Of a DNA stretch of 64,000 bases, positions 17,893-27,059 are shown in pieces (position 1 is the first letter of the stretch; the number at the start of each line of letters is the position of its first letter). The notes under the pieces are model-generated. The model had not been told where the DNA came from. It was given only the letters and a program-made list of their open reading frames with translations, and searched no databases. A program made the translations under genes and the position numbers. Origin of the DNA: Chitinophagaceae bacterium UBA2791 (GTDB lineage: Bacteria; Bacteroidota; Bacteroidia; Chitinophagales; Chitinophagaceae); NCBI GenBank assembly GCA_002352105.1, contig DEHV01000039.1, forward strand, positions 102,755 through 166,754. The letters run 5' to 3'.

Positions 17893-18600
17893 TCAAAATA
17901 CCCTGAATACCGTTGCCGCAACCATGCCCGCCGTTTCCGTTCTCAGCCTCGAACTCCCCAGGGAAACGCCATCAAAACCGCGGGCGGCGGCCAGTTGAAC
18001 CTCGGAGGGAGTAAAATCGCCTTCCGGACCGACCAGGATGAGATGGGAAGACAGGGTATGGTCAAACAGGTCTGCCAGGTTTCTTTTTTGCCCATCCATG
18101 CAATGGGCAATAAATCGCTGGTCCTGCGAAGCTTCGGAAACCGCTGTTAAAAAAGAAGATGCGGGATGGAGCTCGGGAAGCCAGACCTGCCGGCTCTGGA
18201 GCATGGCGCTGATACAGATGTTCACAAAACGCTCCCGACGGAAATATTGCTTTTCCGTTCTTTCGCAAAGCAGGGGGATAATGGACGCAATCCCCAGTTC
18301 CGCGGCCTTTTCCAGGAACCACTCAAAACGGCTGCTATTTTTGACAAGGGAGATGGCGATAGAAGCATGGCTGCCCTGGCGGGGAATGAATTGAACATCA
18401 AGGGCCCTCACGCTGCAGTATTTTTTTCTCGCCTCCGTGATCTCCGCTTTCGCCAGCCCGCCCCTTCCATCGGTTAGGTAAAGCCGTTGCCCTTCCGTCA
18501 TACGGAGCGATTGCACGGCATGTTTGGCATTATCCTCATCAAGAAGCAGCTCTTCGTTTGCTTCAGGCGCTTTTGGAACGAAAAAAAATGGAAGATTCAT
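17893..18600 (-). CDS. rsmE: 16S rRNA (uracil-1498-N3)-methyltransferase RsmE
   Basis: A SPOUT-class methyltransferase of 235 residues that methylates U1498 of 16S rRNA, in the decoding centre. The N-terminal PUA-like part (LLLDEDNAKHAVQSLRMTEG) is followed by the trefoil-knot domain: ISLVKNSSRFEWFLEKAAEL, the SAM-binding LILVGPEGDFTPSEV and the closing GSSRLRTETAGMVAATVF. Length and motifs are standard. It starts at an ATG with the dnaB end about 80 bases upstream, so both minus-strand genes could share a transcript. Confidence 0.92.
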   Translation of the reverse strand: MNLPFFFVPKAPEANEELLLDEDNAKHAVQSLRMTEGQRLYLTDGRGGLAKAEITEARKKYCSVRALDVQFIPRQGSHASIAISLVKNSSRFEWFLEKAAELGIASIIPLLCERTEKQYFRRERFVNICISAMLQSRQVWLPELHPASSFLTAVSEASQDQRFIAHCMDGQKRNLADLFDHTLSSHLILVGPEGDFTPSEVQLAAARGFDGVSLGSSRLRTETAGMVAATVFRVF

Positions 18601-18683
18601 GATCTGTTTAAAGCCCGTCGGCGCCAGGCATGCCGGCAGAACCTTTCCCTTTGAATAAATGAAGAAATTGGCAATCCTTTGGT

Positions 18684-20252
18684 TTAAAACGGAGGCTCTT
18701 CCTCATCCATCGGCAGATCGTTCATCCGGCTGCCCGTCTGGATATAGAGTTTAGCGCTTCCCTGGTCGCCGGCGTCATTGCCCGGGACCGGCTTCCAGTT
18801 CCCTCTCGGCATGCCGCCCATAGGGTTAAAATCATCGTCGTCCATCTCCACGAATTTCTGAATGTGTAGCAGCGCTTTGAGCTTAACGTTGTCCAGCGAT
18901 CCGTTCCTGTGCTTGGCGATACGCACATGGGTCTCTCCCTTATTGCTTTCTCCGAATTCGTTAGAAGTGATATCATAATATTCGGGGCGATAGAGGAACA
19001 TCACCATATCCGCATCCTGTTCAATGGCGCCCGATTCGCGAAGATCGCTCAGCTGGGGTATCTTACTGCCCTCCTTTCTTTTTTCCACTTCGCGGCTTAA
19101 TTGCGACAAGGCAACAATGGGCGCCTGCAATTCCTTGGCGAGCCCCTTGAGATCGCGGGAGATCCGGCTGATCTCCTGTTCTCGGTTGCTGTTCCTGTCG
19201 CCCGTTCCGCTCATCAACTGCAGATAGTCGATGATGATCAGGCCTACATTGTGTTTGTTCTTGAGCCGGCGGCATTTCGCCCTGAGCTCGAATATATTCA
19301 GCGCCGCGGTATCGTCGATAAATATAGGCGCCGCAGCCAGTTTTTGGATACCCCTTGCATACAACTGTTTCATCTCATGCTCTTCAAGCCTTCCCCTGGC
19401 AATCTTTTCGAGGTGTATTTCGCTTTCCGCGCTCAGGATACGCTGAACCAGCTGGCTCGAGCTCATTTCCAGGCTGAAAAAAGCCACTGCCGTGGGTTTG
19501 GTAGGATGCAGCGCCGCATTACGCGCCAGGTTAAGCGCAAATGCCGTTTTACCTACCGAGGGACGGGCGGCAAGAATGATGAGGTCGGTCGCCTGCCATC
19601 CGTAGGTGATCCTGTCCAGGCTGTTGAATCCGCTGGGAACCCCGGTCACGTCTTCGTTGCGGCTCCGCATGTCCTCAATGCGTTTTACCGTTTTCACCAG
19701 CACAGAATCAATGCTGTCAAAATTTTTACGCAGGTGATTGTTGGTGATCTCAAAGAGTTTGCCTTCGGCGTCGTCCAGCAAATCAAATACGTCGGCGCTG
19801 TCTTCATAAGCGTCGCCGATGATCTCGCCGCTGATGCGGATCAGTTCCCGTTGAATAAATTTCTGAAGGATGATCCTGGAATGCGTTTCTATGTTAGCGG
19901 AGGAAACAACTGCATTGGTGAGCCGGGTGACATAATACGGACCGCCGATCATATCCAGTTCTTCCCGGGTTTTCAGCTCTTCCACCACAGTAAGTATATC
20001 GATGGGCTGGTTCTTTTGCTGAAGCCCCTGCATAGCGCGGTATATACGCTGATGCGCTTCAAGATAAAAACACTCCGGTTTCAAGATCTCCACCACCGTA
20101 TCAAAAGCGCTTTTTTCGAGCATGATCGCGCCCAGAACGGCTTCTTCCAGGTCCTTTGCCTGGGGGGGCACTTTTCCATATACCATTGCCCCCAGGTCCA
20201 ATGAGGTTTTGCGCCTGCCCTTTCTGTCTTTGTTGATATTGGTCAGATCCAT
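18684..20252 (-). CDS. dnaB: replicative DNA helicase DnaB
   Basis: Hexameric helicase that opens the replication fork. The 522 residues show the N-terminal DnaB domain (PPQAKDLEEAVLGAIMLEKS), the linker and the RecA-like domain with Walker A ARPSVGKTAFALNLARN (near residue 205), FFSLEMSSSQLVQRIL, Walker B LIIIDYLQLMSG and the arginine-finger region. The C-terminal tail (after KFVEMDDDDF) is rich in Gly, Met and acidic residues. I see no intein. The ATG at 20252 is preferred to a frame extended by 16 unrelated residues. The upstream spacer of 557 bases, shared with pheT, contains DnaA-box-like sites. Confidence 0.95.
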   Translation of the reverse strand: MDLTNINKDRKGRRKTSLDLGAMVYGKVPPQAKDLEEAVLGAIMLEKSAFDTVVEILKPECFYLEAHQRIYRAMQGLQQKNQPIDILTVVEELKTREELDMIGGPYYVTRLTNAVVSSANIETHSRIILQKFIQRELIRISGEIIGDAYEDSADVFDLLDDAEGKLFEITNNHLRKNFDSIDSVLVKTVKRIEDMRSRNEDVTGVPSGFNSLDRITYGWQATDLIILAARPSVGKTAFALNLARNAALHPTKPTAVAFFSLEMSSSQLVQRILSAESEIHLEKIARGRLEEHEMKQLYARGIQKLAAAPIFIDDTAALNIFELRAKCRRLKNKHNVGLIIIDYLQLMSGTGDRNSNREQEISRISRDLKGLAKELQAPIVALSQLSREVEKRKEGSKIPQLSDLRESGAIEQDADMVMFLYRPEYYDITSNEFGESNKGETHVRIAKHRNGSLDNVKLKALLHIQKFVEMDDDDFNPMGGMPRGNWKPVPGNDAGDQGSAKLYIQTGSRMNDLPMDEEEPPF

Positions 20253-20346
20253 TTGTAAGCGTGTTCTTGTGGTGTAACAATTAAAGCCCTCCTTCCTCAA
20301 CGGTTTGGATCATAGCAAAACAGTATGCCTGTGAAATTGGATTTTA

Positions 20347-20373
20347 CCGGAACCTTTGCCGATACGGTTCCGG
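20347..20373. repeat. inverted repeat upstream of dnaB
   Basis: Perfect 8-base arms CCGGAACC and GGTTCCGG with an 11-base spacer, about 95 bases upstream of the dnaB start in the divergent spacer. It could be an operator or an RNA hairpin; there is no T-tract. Confidence 0.4.
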
Positions 20374-20494
20374 GGAATGTTATGCGAATGTTACGCAACG
20401 GTTACCGGAATATTACCTGCAAACTCGGGACGGCGAATATAAAGTCATAATTTTTATTCCCCCCGATAAACTTTTAAATAAACTTAATCTCAGT

Positions 20495-20558
20495 ATTTCC
20501 ACAGGGTTGTACACATATTCATGCTGGAATACCGCCTGTAAATCGAAGGTTATTCACA
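20495..20558. promoter_or_regulatory. cluster of DnaA-box-like 9-mers
   Basis: TTATTCACA at 20550-20558 fits the DnaA box TTATNCACA exactly, TTGTACACA at 20507-20515 fits the looser TTNTNCACA, and ATTTCCACA at 20495-20503 has two mismatches to TTATCCACA. All face the same way within 64 bases of AT-rich DNA between dnaB and pheT. This may be a DnaA-controlled promoter or part of an origin, or chance in AT-rich DNA. Confidence 0.3.
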
Positions 20559-20749
20559 AAATAATAAAGTTTTCATCCATTTCCCTTTTTTAATTCACAC
20601 CAATTGTTGAGAAAGAATTTTCAGGAAAACCCGGTTTTTTTGAAGAATAATACGCATGGAAAAGATGCCTTTTCAAAAGATTTTATAGAAAAAAACTTCT
20701 TCAAAACCGGTTTCGCCCCATCCGATAACCTTAATCAGGGCTTCTTATA

Positions 20750-20779
20750 TTGGGCGCGTAGTTTATCGCATTATCTTTG
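20750..20779 (+). promoter_or_regulatory. Bacteroidota-type promoter for pheT
   Basis: TTG at 20750-20752 and TATCTTTG at 20772-20779 with a 19-base spacer match the phylum's -33/-7 promoter exactly. Transcription should begin about 20785, leaving a 25-base A-rich leader before the pheT ATG at 20810. Confidence 0.75.
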
Positions 20780-20809
20780 CCAACCATATAAAGAAAAAGA
20801 AATCATAGC

Positions 20810-23245
20810 ATGACCATCTCTTATAACTGGCTGAGCGAATACCTTCCTGCGCCGGAAGATCCCGAACGCATTAGTAAGATCCTGACGGCTATCGGCCTGG
20901 AAGTAGAATCGCTGGAATCTTATGAAAGCGTCAAAGGCGGCTTAAAGGGCCTGCTGGTAGGAGAAGTGATCACATGCAATCCCCACCCCAATGCCGATAA
21001 ACTCAGGCTGACCACAGTGGACATCGGAAATGAAACGCCCCTGCAGATCGTTTGCGGAGCTCCCAATGTGGCCACGGGGCAGAAAGTAGCGGTAGCCCCT
21101 GTCGGCTCCATCCTCTATCCTCAAAAAGGAGATCCGATAACGATAAAAGCCGCTAAGATCAGGGGCGTCGAAAGCTATGGCATGATCTGCGCGGAAGATG
21201 AGATTGGCGTCGGCGAGTCGCACGACGGCATCCTTGTGCTGCCCTCCCACCTCAAAACCGGCTCGGATGCGGCCGCCTACTTTAAGCCGTATCACGACTG
21301 GATCTACGAGATCGGGCTCACGCCTAACCGGATGGACGCCATGAGCCACCTGGGCGTGGCCCGCGACATATGCGCCTATCTCACCCATCACGAAAAAAAG
21401 GAATACAAGATCAAAAGCCCGGGGAACGCCGGTATCGCAGGTGAAAAATCTGCGTTGTCCTTTACCGTTAGCATTGAGAATAATGAGGCCTGCCGCCGGT
21501 ATTGCGGCGTAAGCATTGCCGGGATCAAAACCGGCCCCTCTCCCAAATGGCTGCAGGATAAATTGCGCGCCATCGGGCAACGGCCGATCAATAATATTGT
21601 CGACATCACCAACTATATCCTGCACGATACCGGTCAGCCGCTCCACGCTTTTGACGCCGACCGGGTGGCGGGGAAAAAGATAATCGTCGGGAACCTTCCA
21701 CAGGATACCCCTTTTATTACCCTCGACGGAAAAGAAAGAAAAATGAACAGCGAAGACCTGATGATCTGCGACGGCGATCATGAGGGCCTCTGCATCGCCG
21801 GCATCTTCGGGGGGATCGGCAGCGGGGTGACCGACGATACCCTGAACATCTTCCTGGAAGCCGCCTGGTTCAATCCCGTGGACATCAGAAAATCCTCTTT
21901 CAGACATGGACTGAGAACCGATGCCGCCATGCGCTTTGAAAAGAATGTCGACATCAGCAATACCCTCAATGTCCTTAAAAGGGCGGCGGCAATGATCGCG
22001 GAAATAGCCGGCGGAACCATTGCGTCTGAGTTCATCGACGCATACCCCTCCCCGGAACCCAAAGCGGAGATCGTGCTCAAACATCATTACCTGAAAAAAT
22101 TAAGCGGCAAGAACTATCATGCCGACACCGTAAAAAAAATATTGCATTCGCTGAACTTCGAGATCATAAAAGAAGGACTGGACGATATCCGCATCGCGGT
22201 TCCCTTCAGCAAGCCTGATGTGCGGCTGCCGGCAGACGTGGTGGAAGAGATCATGCGCATTGACGGGTACGATAATATTCCTATTCCTTCGTCCATCACG
22301 ATCAGCCCTTCGGTTGAGGCCAACAACCAGGTCTATGCGCGGAAGGAAAAAACAGCCAATTACCTGGCCGGCCTGGGGTTCAACGAGATCTTTACCAACT
22401 CCATCACCAACGCCGCCTATTTTGAGCAGGAAGAGCTGGAATCCGCCGTCAGGCTGCTTAATAACCTGAGCGTAGCGCACAATATCATGCGGCCTTCCAT
22501 GCTGGAAACCGGGTTGGAGTCCGTAGCCTATAACCTTAACCGGAAGAACCAGGATCTCCGCTTTTTTGAATTTGGCAAGGTCTATCATACGTCAAAACCC
22601 GGCAGCTATGAAGAACAGGAACGGCTTTGCCTGTACGTTACCGGCGCCGCCTCCGGCCCCTCCTGGAAGGGAAAGGCGGTGAAAACAGATATATATTATC
22701 TTAAAGGGGCGGTCGCCTCGGTGTTCCAACTGCTGGGCTGCTCCAACCTTCGTTGGGAGCCATTGTCGCTTGCACGGTTTGAAAATGCCATAGCCGTAAG
22801 ATCCGGGGACCAGACGCTGGCCGAATTGGGAACCGTAAAAAGAAAGGAGCTTTTGCGCTTTGATATCAAGCAGGACGTATTTTTTGCCGATATCCGCTGG
22901 GATGCCTTACAAAAAATACTGGTTTCCCATGCCATTTCCTTCCGGCCGCTTCCCAACCAGCTACCCGTTTACCGCGACCTGGCCCTGGTAGTAGATCATT
23001 CCACTACTTACCAGGCGGTAGAAGCGGCAATCCGCAAATCCAGGCTTGACAAATTGGAAGAAATACGTCTTTTCGATATTTTCGAAAGCGAGAAGCTGGG
23101 CGCAGGCAAAAAGTCCCTGGCCATCAGTTTCACCTTCCTGGATGGAGAAAAAACCCTGACAGATAAAGAAATAGATACAATGATGAGTAAGATCATGAAG
23201 ATACTGGAACAGGATTTGAAAGCTGAGATCCGTAAAGGCGCCTGA
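20810..23245 (+). CDS. pheT: phenylalanine-tRNA ligase, beta subunit
   Basis: The 811-residue beta chain of the heterotetrameric PheRS. It opens with MTISYNWLSEYLP and a tRNA-binding OB domain (VGEVITCNPHPNADKLRLTT, IVCGAPNVATGQKVAVAP), followed by the B3/B4 editing region (NNIVDITNYILHDTGQPLHA), the B5 part, the catalytic-like core (FRHGLRTDAAMRFEKNVD, LMICDGDHEGLCIAGIFGG) and the C-terminal anticodon-binding ferredoxin domain (LPVYRDLALVVD, DIFESEKLGAGKKSLAISF). Length is typical for bacteria. The alpha subunit gene is not in this window. A well-formed promoter precedes it. Confidence 0.96.
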   Translation: MTISYNWLSEYLPAPEDPERISKILTAIGLEVESLESYESVKGGLKGLLVGEVITCNPHPNADKLRLTTVDIGNETPLQIVCGAPNVATGQKVAVAPVGSILYPQKGDPITIKAAKIRGVESYGMICAEDEIGVGESHDGILVLPSHLKTGSDAAAYFKPYHDWIYEIGLTPNRMDAMSHLGVARDICAYLTHHEKKEYKIKSPGNAGIAGEKSALSFTVSIENNEACRRYCGVSIAGIKTGPSPKWLQDKLRAIGQRPINNIVDITNYILHDTGQPLHAFDADRVAGKKIIVGNLPQDTPFITLDGKERKMNSEDLMICDGDHEGLCIAGIFGGIGSGVTDDTLNIFLEAAWFNPVDIRKSSFRHGLRTDAAMRFEKNVDISNTLNVLKRAAAMIAEIAGGTIASEFIDAYPSPEPKAEIVLKHHYLKKLSGKNYHADTVKKILHSLNFEIIKEGLDDIRIAVPFSKPDVRLPADVVEEIMRIDGYDNIPIPSSITISPSVEANNQVYARKEKTANYLAGLGFNEIFTNSITNAAYFEQEELESAVRLLNNLSVAHNIMRPSMLETGLESVAYNLNRKNQDLRFFEFGKVYHTSKPGSYEEQERLCLYVTGAASGPSWKGKAVKTDIYYLKGAVASVFQLLGCSNLRWEPLSLARFENAIAVRSGDQTLAELGTVKRKELLRFDIKQDVFFADIRWDALQKILVSHAISFRPLPNQLPVYRDLALVVDHSTTYQAVEAAIRKSRLDKLEEIRLFDIFESEKLGAGKKSLAISFTFLDGEKTLTDKEIDTMMSKIMKILEQDLKAEIRKGA

Positions 23246-23323
23246 CGGAACCCTTTCGCGGAAAAGTTTTCGGAGAAACCGCGCCAGGATGCTGAGGCAA
23301 ACGCAGGAACGTCAAACCATTAA

Positions 23324-23620
23324 ATGCGGAAATTCATGAACCCGGAACAGCAATTAAAAAAGATCAGTGAGAAAATTCAGCTTTTGTTAAAGCGTCTTGA
23401 ATCCCTGGGTCAGGAAAATGAAAAGCTGCGCGCAGCCCTGGAGCCGGCGAAACAACGTGAAATGGCTTTGCAGGCGAAAATAGCGGACCTTGAACAACAG
23501 GTCATCGTGTTGAAAATGGCCGCCGGACCGATGGATGAAGCGGAAAAAAAAGAGCTGGATAAGAAGCTGAATATATACCTTAAAGAAATAGACAGGTGCA
23601 TCAGCATACTCAGCTCCTGA
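23324..23620 (+). CDS. small coiled-coil protein next to zapA
   Basis: A 98-residue protein that is almost entirely helical: KKISEKIQLLLKRLESLGQE and the following EKLRAALEP to EQQVIVLKM have heptad spacing of a coiled coil, and the tail (KELDKKLNIYLKEIDRCI) is another helix. There is no signal or membrane segment. It follows pheT by 78 bases and precedes zapA on the same strand, so it may act with ZapA in division-ring assembly, in the manner of ZapB; that is inference from position and shape. A second ATG lies 12 bases inside. Confidence 0.7.
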   Translation: MRKFMNPEQQLKKISEKIQLLLKRLESLGQENEKLRAALEPAKQREMALQAKIADLEQQVIVLKMAAGPMDEAEKKELDKKLNIYLKEIDRCISILSS

Positions 23621-23875
23621 TCACACGCGCTTCACCATGCGGAGCTTTACCTCGTCGTCTCCCTGCGACAATACCAGCGTATAGACGCCGTACGGAAGGT
23701 CGTTGAGACCGCTCCAGGTGATCTCGGAACAGTCGGGAAGAGAGGAGGTGTCAAGCTGACTGCAAACGCTGCCTTTGTCGTCATGAAGAACAGCCTTAAA
23801 TAAATTCCTGGGCTGGGCCAGCAATTCAAATCGCAGCGTGTCGATGAATGTGGATGATTTTACTTTTGCGATCAT
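23621..23875 (-). CDS. hypothetical protein, 84 residues
   Basis: A short minus-strand frame whose stop codon directly abuts the stop of the plus-strand coiled-coil gene. The translation is beta-rich (STFIDTLRFELLAQPRNL, ITWSGLNDLPYGVYTLVLSQ, VKLRMVKRV) and resembles a short immunoglobulin-like or gliding-type fold domain without a signal peptide. Its order of polar and hydrophobic residues looks coding rather than random, but I recognise no family. It lies between coiled-coil and zapA genes and interrupts their co-direction. Confidence 0.5.
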   Translation of the reverse strand: MIAKVKSSTFIDTLRFELLAQPRNLFKAVLHDDKGSVCSQLDTSSLPDCSEITWSGLNDLPYGVYTLVLSQGDDEVKLRMVKRV

Positions 23876-23991
23876 AGGATTTTTGGATTTGGATGATATA
23901 TTTCATAGGTTGGATTCGATTTTAGAAAAGCCTGTTTTTCGCCGCTATTTCGGTTCTATAAATATAATTTAACCTTTTCAATCTTGCAAGT

Positions 23992-24291
23992 ATGGACGCG
24001 CTTATTCCCGCAAATGTGATCATCGGAGACCGCAATTACCGCATCAAAATAGAACCCGGTAAGGAAGAGATCGTGCGCAGGACCGTAAAACAGATCAATG
24101 ACAAGATCATAGCATTCAAAACCCAGTTTGCCGGCAAGGATATGCAGGATTATATTGCCATGGTCATTCTGTGGTATGCCACCAATATCCAGGAAAAGGA
24201 TGCTCCATCCCCCCTCCCGGGGGAGCTCGCCCCGGCCCTCAAAACGCTGGACGACATGCTGGAAAAGGCCCTGGAAACGACTGCAGGATAA
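23992..24291 (+). CDS. zapA: cell division protein ZapA
   Basis: A 99-residue ZapA-type protein that cross-links FtsZ filaments at the division site. The N-terminal globular part (ANVIIGDRNYRIKIEPGKEE) and the following helix (IVRRTVKQINDKIIAFKTQF, DYIAMVILWYATNIQEKD) fit the family. It is 123 bases upstream of rny, and the order zapA-rny with pheT upstream is common in this phylum as far as I recall. Confidence 0.8.
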   Translation: MDALIPANVIIGDRNYRIKIEPGKEEIVRRTVKQINDKIIAFKTQFAGKDMQDYIAMVILWYATNIQEKDAPSPLPGELAPALKTLDDMLEKALETTAG

Positions 24292-24334
24292 GGATATTAT
24301 TAATTATGAATGCGTTATCGATATCCTTTTTTTG

Positions 24335-24342
24335 TATTTTCG
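24335..24342 (+). promoter_or_regulatory. possible -7 box (TATTTTCG) for rny
   Basis: TATTTTCG matches TAnnTTTG at seven of eight positions, 72 bases before the rny ATG. No TTG is seen at the expected upstream distance, so this is a weak call. Confidence 0.25.
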
Positions 24343-24414
24343 CAAACTATCTACTCGCTATTATCCATATAGGAGCAGCCATTATGAAAGAACAATTTAA
24401 AATAGTCGTAAACA

Positions 24415-25980
24415 ATGGAATCGAATATATTAATATATATAATCGGGGGAATTGCGTTGATCGTCGGTATCGTAACGGGTAAATTCCTCTTCGCCAAAAA
24501 CGTTAAAAGAACCGTAGAAGAAGCAGAACAACAAGCCAGGAAAACAGTAGCCGACGCCCAGACCGCGGCTGAAAACCTCAAAAAAGAAAAATTACTGGAA
24601 GCCAAGGAGCGGTTTGTCCAGCTCAAGGCCGAGCACGACAAAGACACCCTCGAGCGCACCAGGAAACTGGTGGACAGCGAAAACCGCATAAAGCAAAAAG
24701 AGGCGTCGGTGAGCCAAAAACTGGAGCAATTAGATAAGCAACTCAAAGACAATGAAGTAATTAAGGAAAACCTGGGAAGGCAGATCGAGGTCGTCAACTT
24801 AAAACGCACCGAGCTCGAGAAACACCAGGAGGAACATATCCGCAGGCTGGAAAAAATAGCCGGACTGACCGCGGAAGAAGCCAGGGCCCAACTGGTCGAA
24901 AGCCTTAAGCAGGAAGCCCAGACGCAGGCCTTATCCATACAGCAGGAAATAGTGGACGAGGCCAAGCAAAAAGCCAATAAAGAAGCAAGGAAGATCATTA
25001 TCCAGTCTATCCAGCGGACTGCCGCCGAGCAGGCCATCGAAAACTCCATCACGGTATTCAACCTGGAAAACGATGAGATCAAGGGACAGATCATCGGCCG
25101 GGAAGGAAGAAATATCCGCGCCATTGAAGCGGCTACCGGGGTGGACCTTATCGTAGACGATACCCCCGAAGCCATCATTCTCTCTTCCTTTGACCCGCTC
25201 CGGCGGGAGATCGCCAGGCTCAGCCTGCAGAGGCTGGTCTCGGATGGCCGGATACACCCCGCCCGCATTGAGGAGATCGTGGAGAAGACCCGTAAGCAGA
25301 TCGAGGAGCAGATCGTTGAGATCGGCGAAAGAACCGTTATTGAATTGGGCATTCACGGGCTGCACAAGGAGCTGGTCAGGATCGTGGGAAAAATGCGTTT
25401 CCGGTCGAGCTACGGGCAAAACCTGCTGATGCACAGCCGGGAAGTCGCCAATATCTGCGGCATTATGGCTTCGGAGCTGGGGATGAACCCGAAACTGGCC
25501 AAACGCGCAGGGCTCTTGCACGATATCGGAAAAGTGCCTGATGAAGAGACCGAATTGAGCCATGCCTTGCTGGGCGCCAAGCTCGCAGAGAAATACGGCG
25601 AAAACCCCGCGGTGGTCAATGCCATCGGCGCCCACCACGACGAGATGGAAATGCAGTATGTGATCTCGCCAATCGTGCAGGCCTGCGACGCGATCAGCGG
25701 CGCCAGACCCGGCGCGCGCAGGGAGATCATGCAACAATACCTCAAACGCATCAAGGACCTGGAGAACCTGGCGCTCGGCTATTCCGGCGTGGAAAAAGCC
25801 TACGCGATACAGGCCGGCCGCGAACTGCGGGTGATCGTAGAGTCTGAAAAGGTCACAGACGCTGATTCCGACAGGCTTTCGTTCGAGATCGCCCAGAAGA
25901 TACAGACAGAAATGACCTTTCCCGGCCAGATCAAGGTAACCGTGATCCGCGAAAAAAGAGCGGTAAACGTTGCCCGGTAA
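24415..25980 (+). CDS. rny: ribonuclease Y
   Basis: Membrane-anchored endoribonuclease that starts mRNA decay. The 521 residues follow the family plan: an N-terminal helix ([20 protein letters not shown]), a long charged coiled coil to about residue 200, a KH domain ([20 protein letters not shown]) and an HD domain ([16 protein letters not shown] and [14 protein letters not shown], with HHDEME further on). Length equals the usual 520. It follows zapA and may share its transcript, though a possible -7 box lies in the gap. Confidence 0.95.
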   Translation: MESNILIYIIGGIALIVGIVTGKFLFAKNVKRTVEEAEQQARKTVADAQTAAENLKKEKLLEAKERFVQLKAEHDKDTLERTRKLVDSENRIKQKEASVSQKLEQLDKQLKDNEVIKENLGRQIEVVNLKRTELEKHQEEHIRRLEKIAGLTAEEARAQLVESLKQEAQTQALSIQQEIVDEAKQKANKEARKIIIQSIQRTAAEQAIENSITVFNLENDEIKGQIIGREGRNIRAIEAATGVDLIVDDTPEAIILSSFDPLRREIARLSLQRLVSDGRIHPARIEEIVEKTRKQIEEQIVEIGERTVIELGIHGLHKELVRIVGKMRFRSSYGQNLLMHSREVANICGIMASELGMNPKLAKRAGLLHDIGKVPDEETELSHALLGAKLAEKYGENPAVVNAIGAHHDEMEMQYVISPIVQACDAISGARPGARREIMQQYLKRIKDLENLALGYSGVEKAYAIQAGRELRVIVESEKVTDADSDRLSFEIAQKIQTEMTFPGQIKVTVIREKRAVNVAR

Positions 25981-26046
25981 GATCGGCGGTCATTTCAACC
26001 CGGACGCTCCGTCCCGAAATAATGCGAACTGTCCGGGATCATTAAT

Positions 26047-26077
26047 TTGGTATTTACATAATGTGGCGTTACCTTTG
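26047..26077 (+). promoter_or_regulatory. Bacteroidota-type promoter for rplS
   Basis: TTG at 26047-26049 and TACCTTTG at 26070-26077, 20 bases apart, form a textbook promoter for this phylum. Transcription would begin about 26083, 17 bases before the rplS ATG, in an A-rich leader. Confidence 0.75.
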
Positions 26078-26099
26078 CATCCCTTAAAAATATGTAGTC

Positions 26100-26468
26100 A
26101 TGAACGCAGCAGTTCAGTTTGTACACGAACAGTTAACAGGTCAGAAAGAATTTCCGAAATTCAAAGCCGGCGACAATATCAACGTGAATTATAAGATCGT
26201 TGAAGGAGGAAAGGAACGTATCCAGGGCTTCCGCGGCGACGTGATCAAGAGACAGGGCTCCGGCCATACGGCAACGTTTACCGTACGCAAGATATCTGAT
26301 GGCGTAGGCGTTGAAAGGACTTTCCCGCTGTTCTCTCCCAATATCGATTCCATCGAATTAAATAAAGTGGGCAGGGTGCGCAGGGCCAAGCTGTATTTCC
26401 TTCGCAGCCGCAGCGGCAAGAGCGCCAGGATCAAGGAAAAAAGAATGGCTACTGTTGAAGCAAAATAA
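26100..26468 (+). CDS. rplS: 50S ribosomal protein L19
   Basis: A 122-residue L19 protein located at the 30S-50S interface. Diagnostic parts are [59 protein letters not shown] and the basic tail [20 protein letters not shown]. The gene is monocistronic: its own promoter lies 20-50 bases upstream and a strong terminator follows after 24 bases. Confidence 0.97.
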   Translation: MNAAVQFVHEQLTGQKEFPKFKAGDNINVNYKIVEGGKERIQGFRGDVIKRQGSGHTATFTVRKISDGVGVERTFPLFSPNIDSIELNKVGRVRRAKLYFLRSRSGKSARIKEKRMATVEAK

Positions 26469-26492
26469 TTATGCTATTGATAGCTTATCAGG

Positions 26493-26518
26493 GCGGAACC
26501 TTCGGTTCCGCTTTTTTA
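26493..26518 (+). terminator. rplS intrinsic terminator
   Basis: A perfect 8-base GC-rich stem (GCGGAACC with GGTTCCGC) around TTC, followed by TTTTTTATT, 24 bases after the rplS stop. Confidence 0.85.
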
Positions 26519-26735
26519 TTTGCTGAAGCCGGGCTGTTTCATTGAAAAGCCCCTGTTCCCATAAGCCTGTATGGGATGAGTAGGTAAGAAAATATCCGGA
26601 TATTCCGAAACAAATCAGCCTGTCCGGAAACAAATCTCTCCGGCCATTGTTAATATTTAATATTGTTTGCCCGATTAAGGCTTCAAAACTAAAAAAGACT
26701 TAATTTCGTCAATATCATTACTTAAAATATTTGTT

Positions 26736-26990
26736 ATGTTAATAGCTATCTCCAATGCTCTTTTGATGATCTCGATGCCGGGCGGTACAGAGTGGATCCT
26801 GATTGTCCTCGCGATACTTATCCTGTTCGGAGGTCGTAAGATCCCTGAATTTATGAGGGGCCTGGGAAAGGGCATCCGTGAATTCAATGACGCCAAGACC
26901 AATGTGAAAAAGGAAATTGAAGAAGGTATGAATGAAAAAGATGCCAAAGAGGTCGTTCGCGAAAAACAAACCAACCCTTCTTCCAATTAA
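26736..26990 (+). CDS. tatA: Sec-independent translocase TatA/TatE subunit
   Basis: An 84-residue pore-forming subunit of the twin-arginine translocase. One N-terminal membrane helix (TEWILIVLAILILF) ends in the FGGRKIPEFMRGLGKGIREF motif of an amphipathic helix, followed by an acidic, lysine-rich tail. The membrane helix starts unusually far from the N-terminus because of about 18 leading residues (MLIAISNALLMISMPGG). tatC is not in the window. It is followed by a terminator that runs up to the gatA start. Confidence 0.9.
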   Translation: MLIAISNALLMISMPGGTEWILIVLAILILFGGRKIPEFMRGLGKGIREFNDAKTNVKKEIEEGMNEKDAKEVVREKQTNPSSN

Positions 26991-27030
26991 ATTTATCGCC
27001 GTTCCGGCGTTTATTTTATTACCGTTTAAT

Positions 27031-27057
27031 CGCTCCCTGATGGGAGCGCTTTTTTTG
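27031..27057 (+). terminator. terminator abutting the gatA start codon
   Basis: A perfect 7-base stem (CGCTCCC with GGGAGCG), loop TGAT, then CTTTTTTTTG. The T-tract ends only a few bases before the TTG start proposed for gatA, so it should end tatA transcription yet also lies in the gatA leader. Confidence 0.8.
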
Positions 27058-27059
27058 TT

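Noticed and set aside
18684..20252. Intein or insertion in dnaB
   Set aside because: The protein has the normal length of about 520 residues and the Walker A region is uninterrupted.
20604..20813. A 69-codon frame just before pheT
   Set aside because: It covers the pheT promoter and overlaps the pheT start; composition reflects AT-rich spacer, not protein.
19101..22087. Long antisense frames opposite dnaB (367 codons) and pheT (381 codons)
   Set aside because: They mirror strongly conserved genes and arise from codon bias; the translations contain no family motifs.
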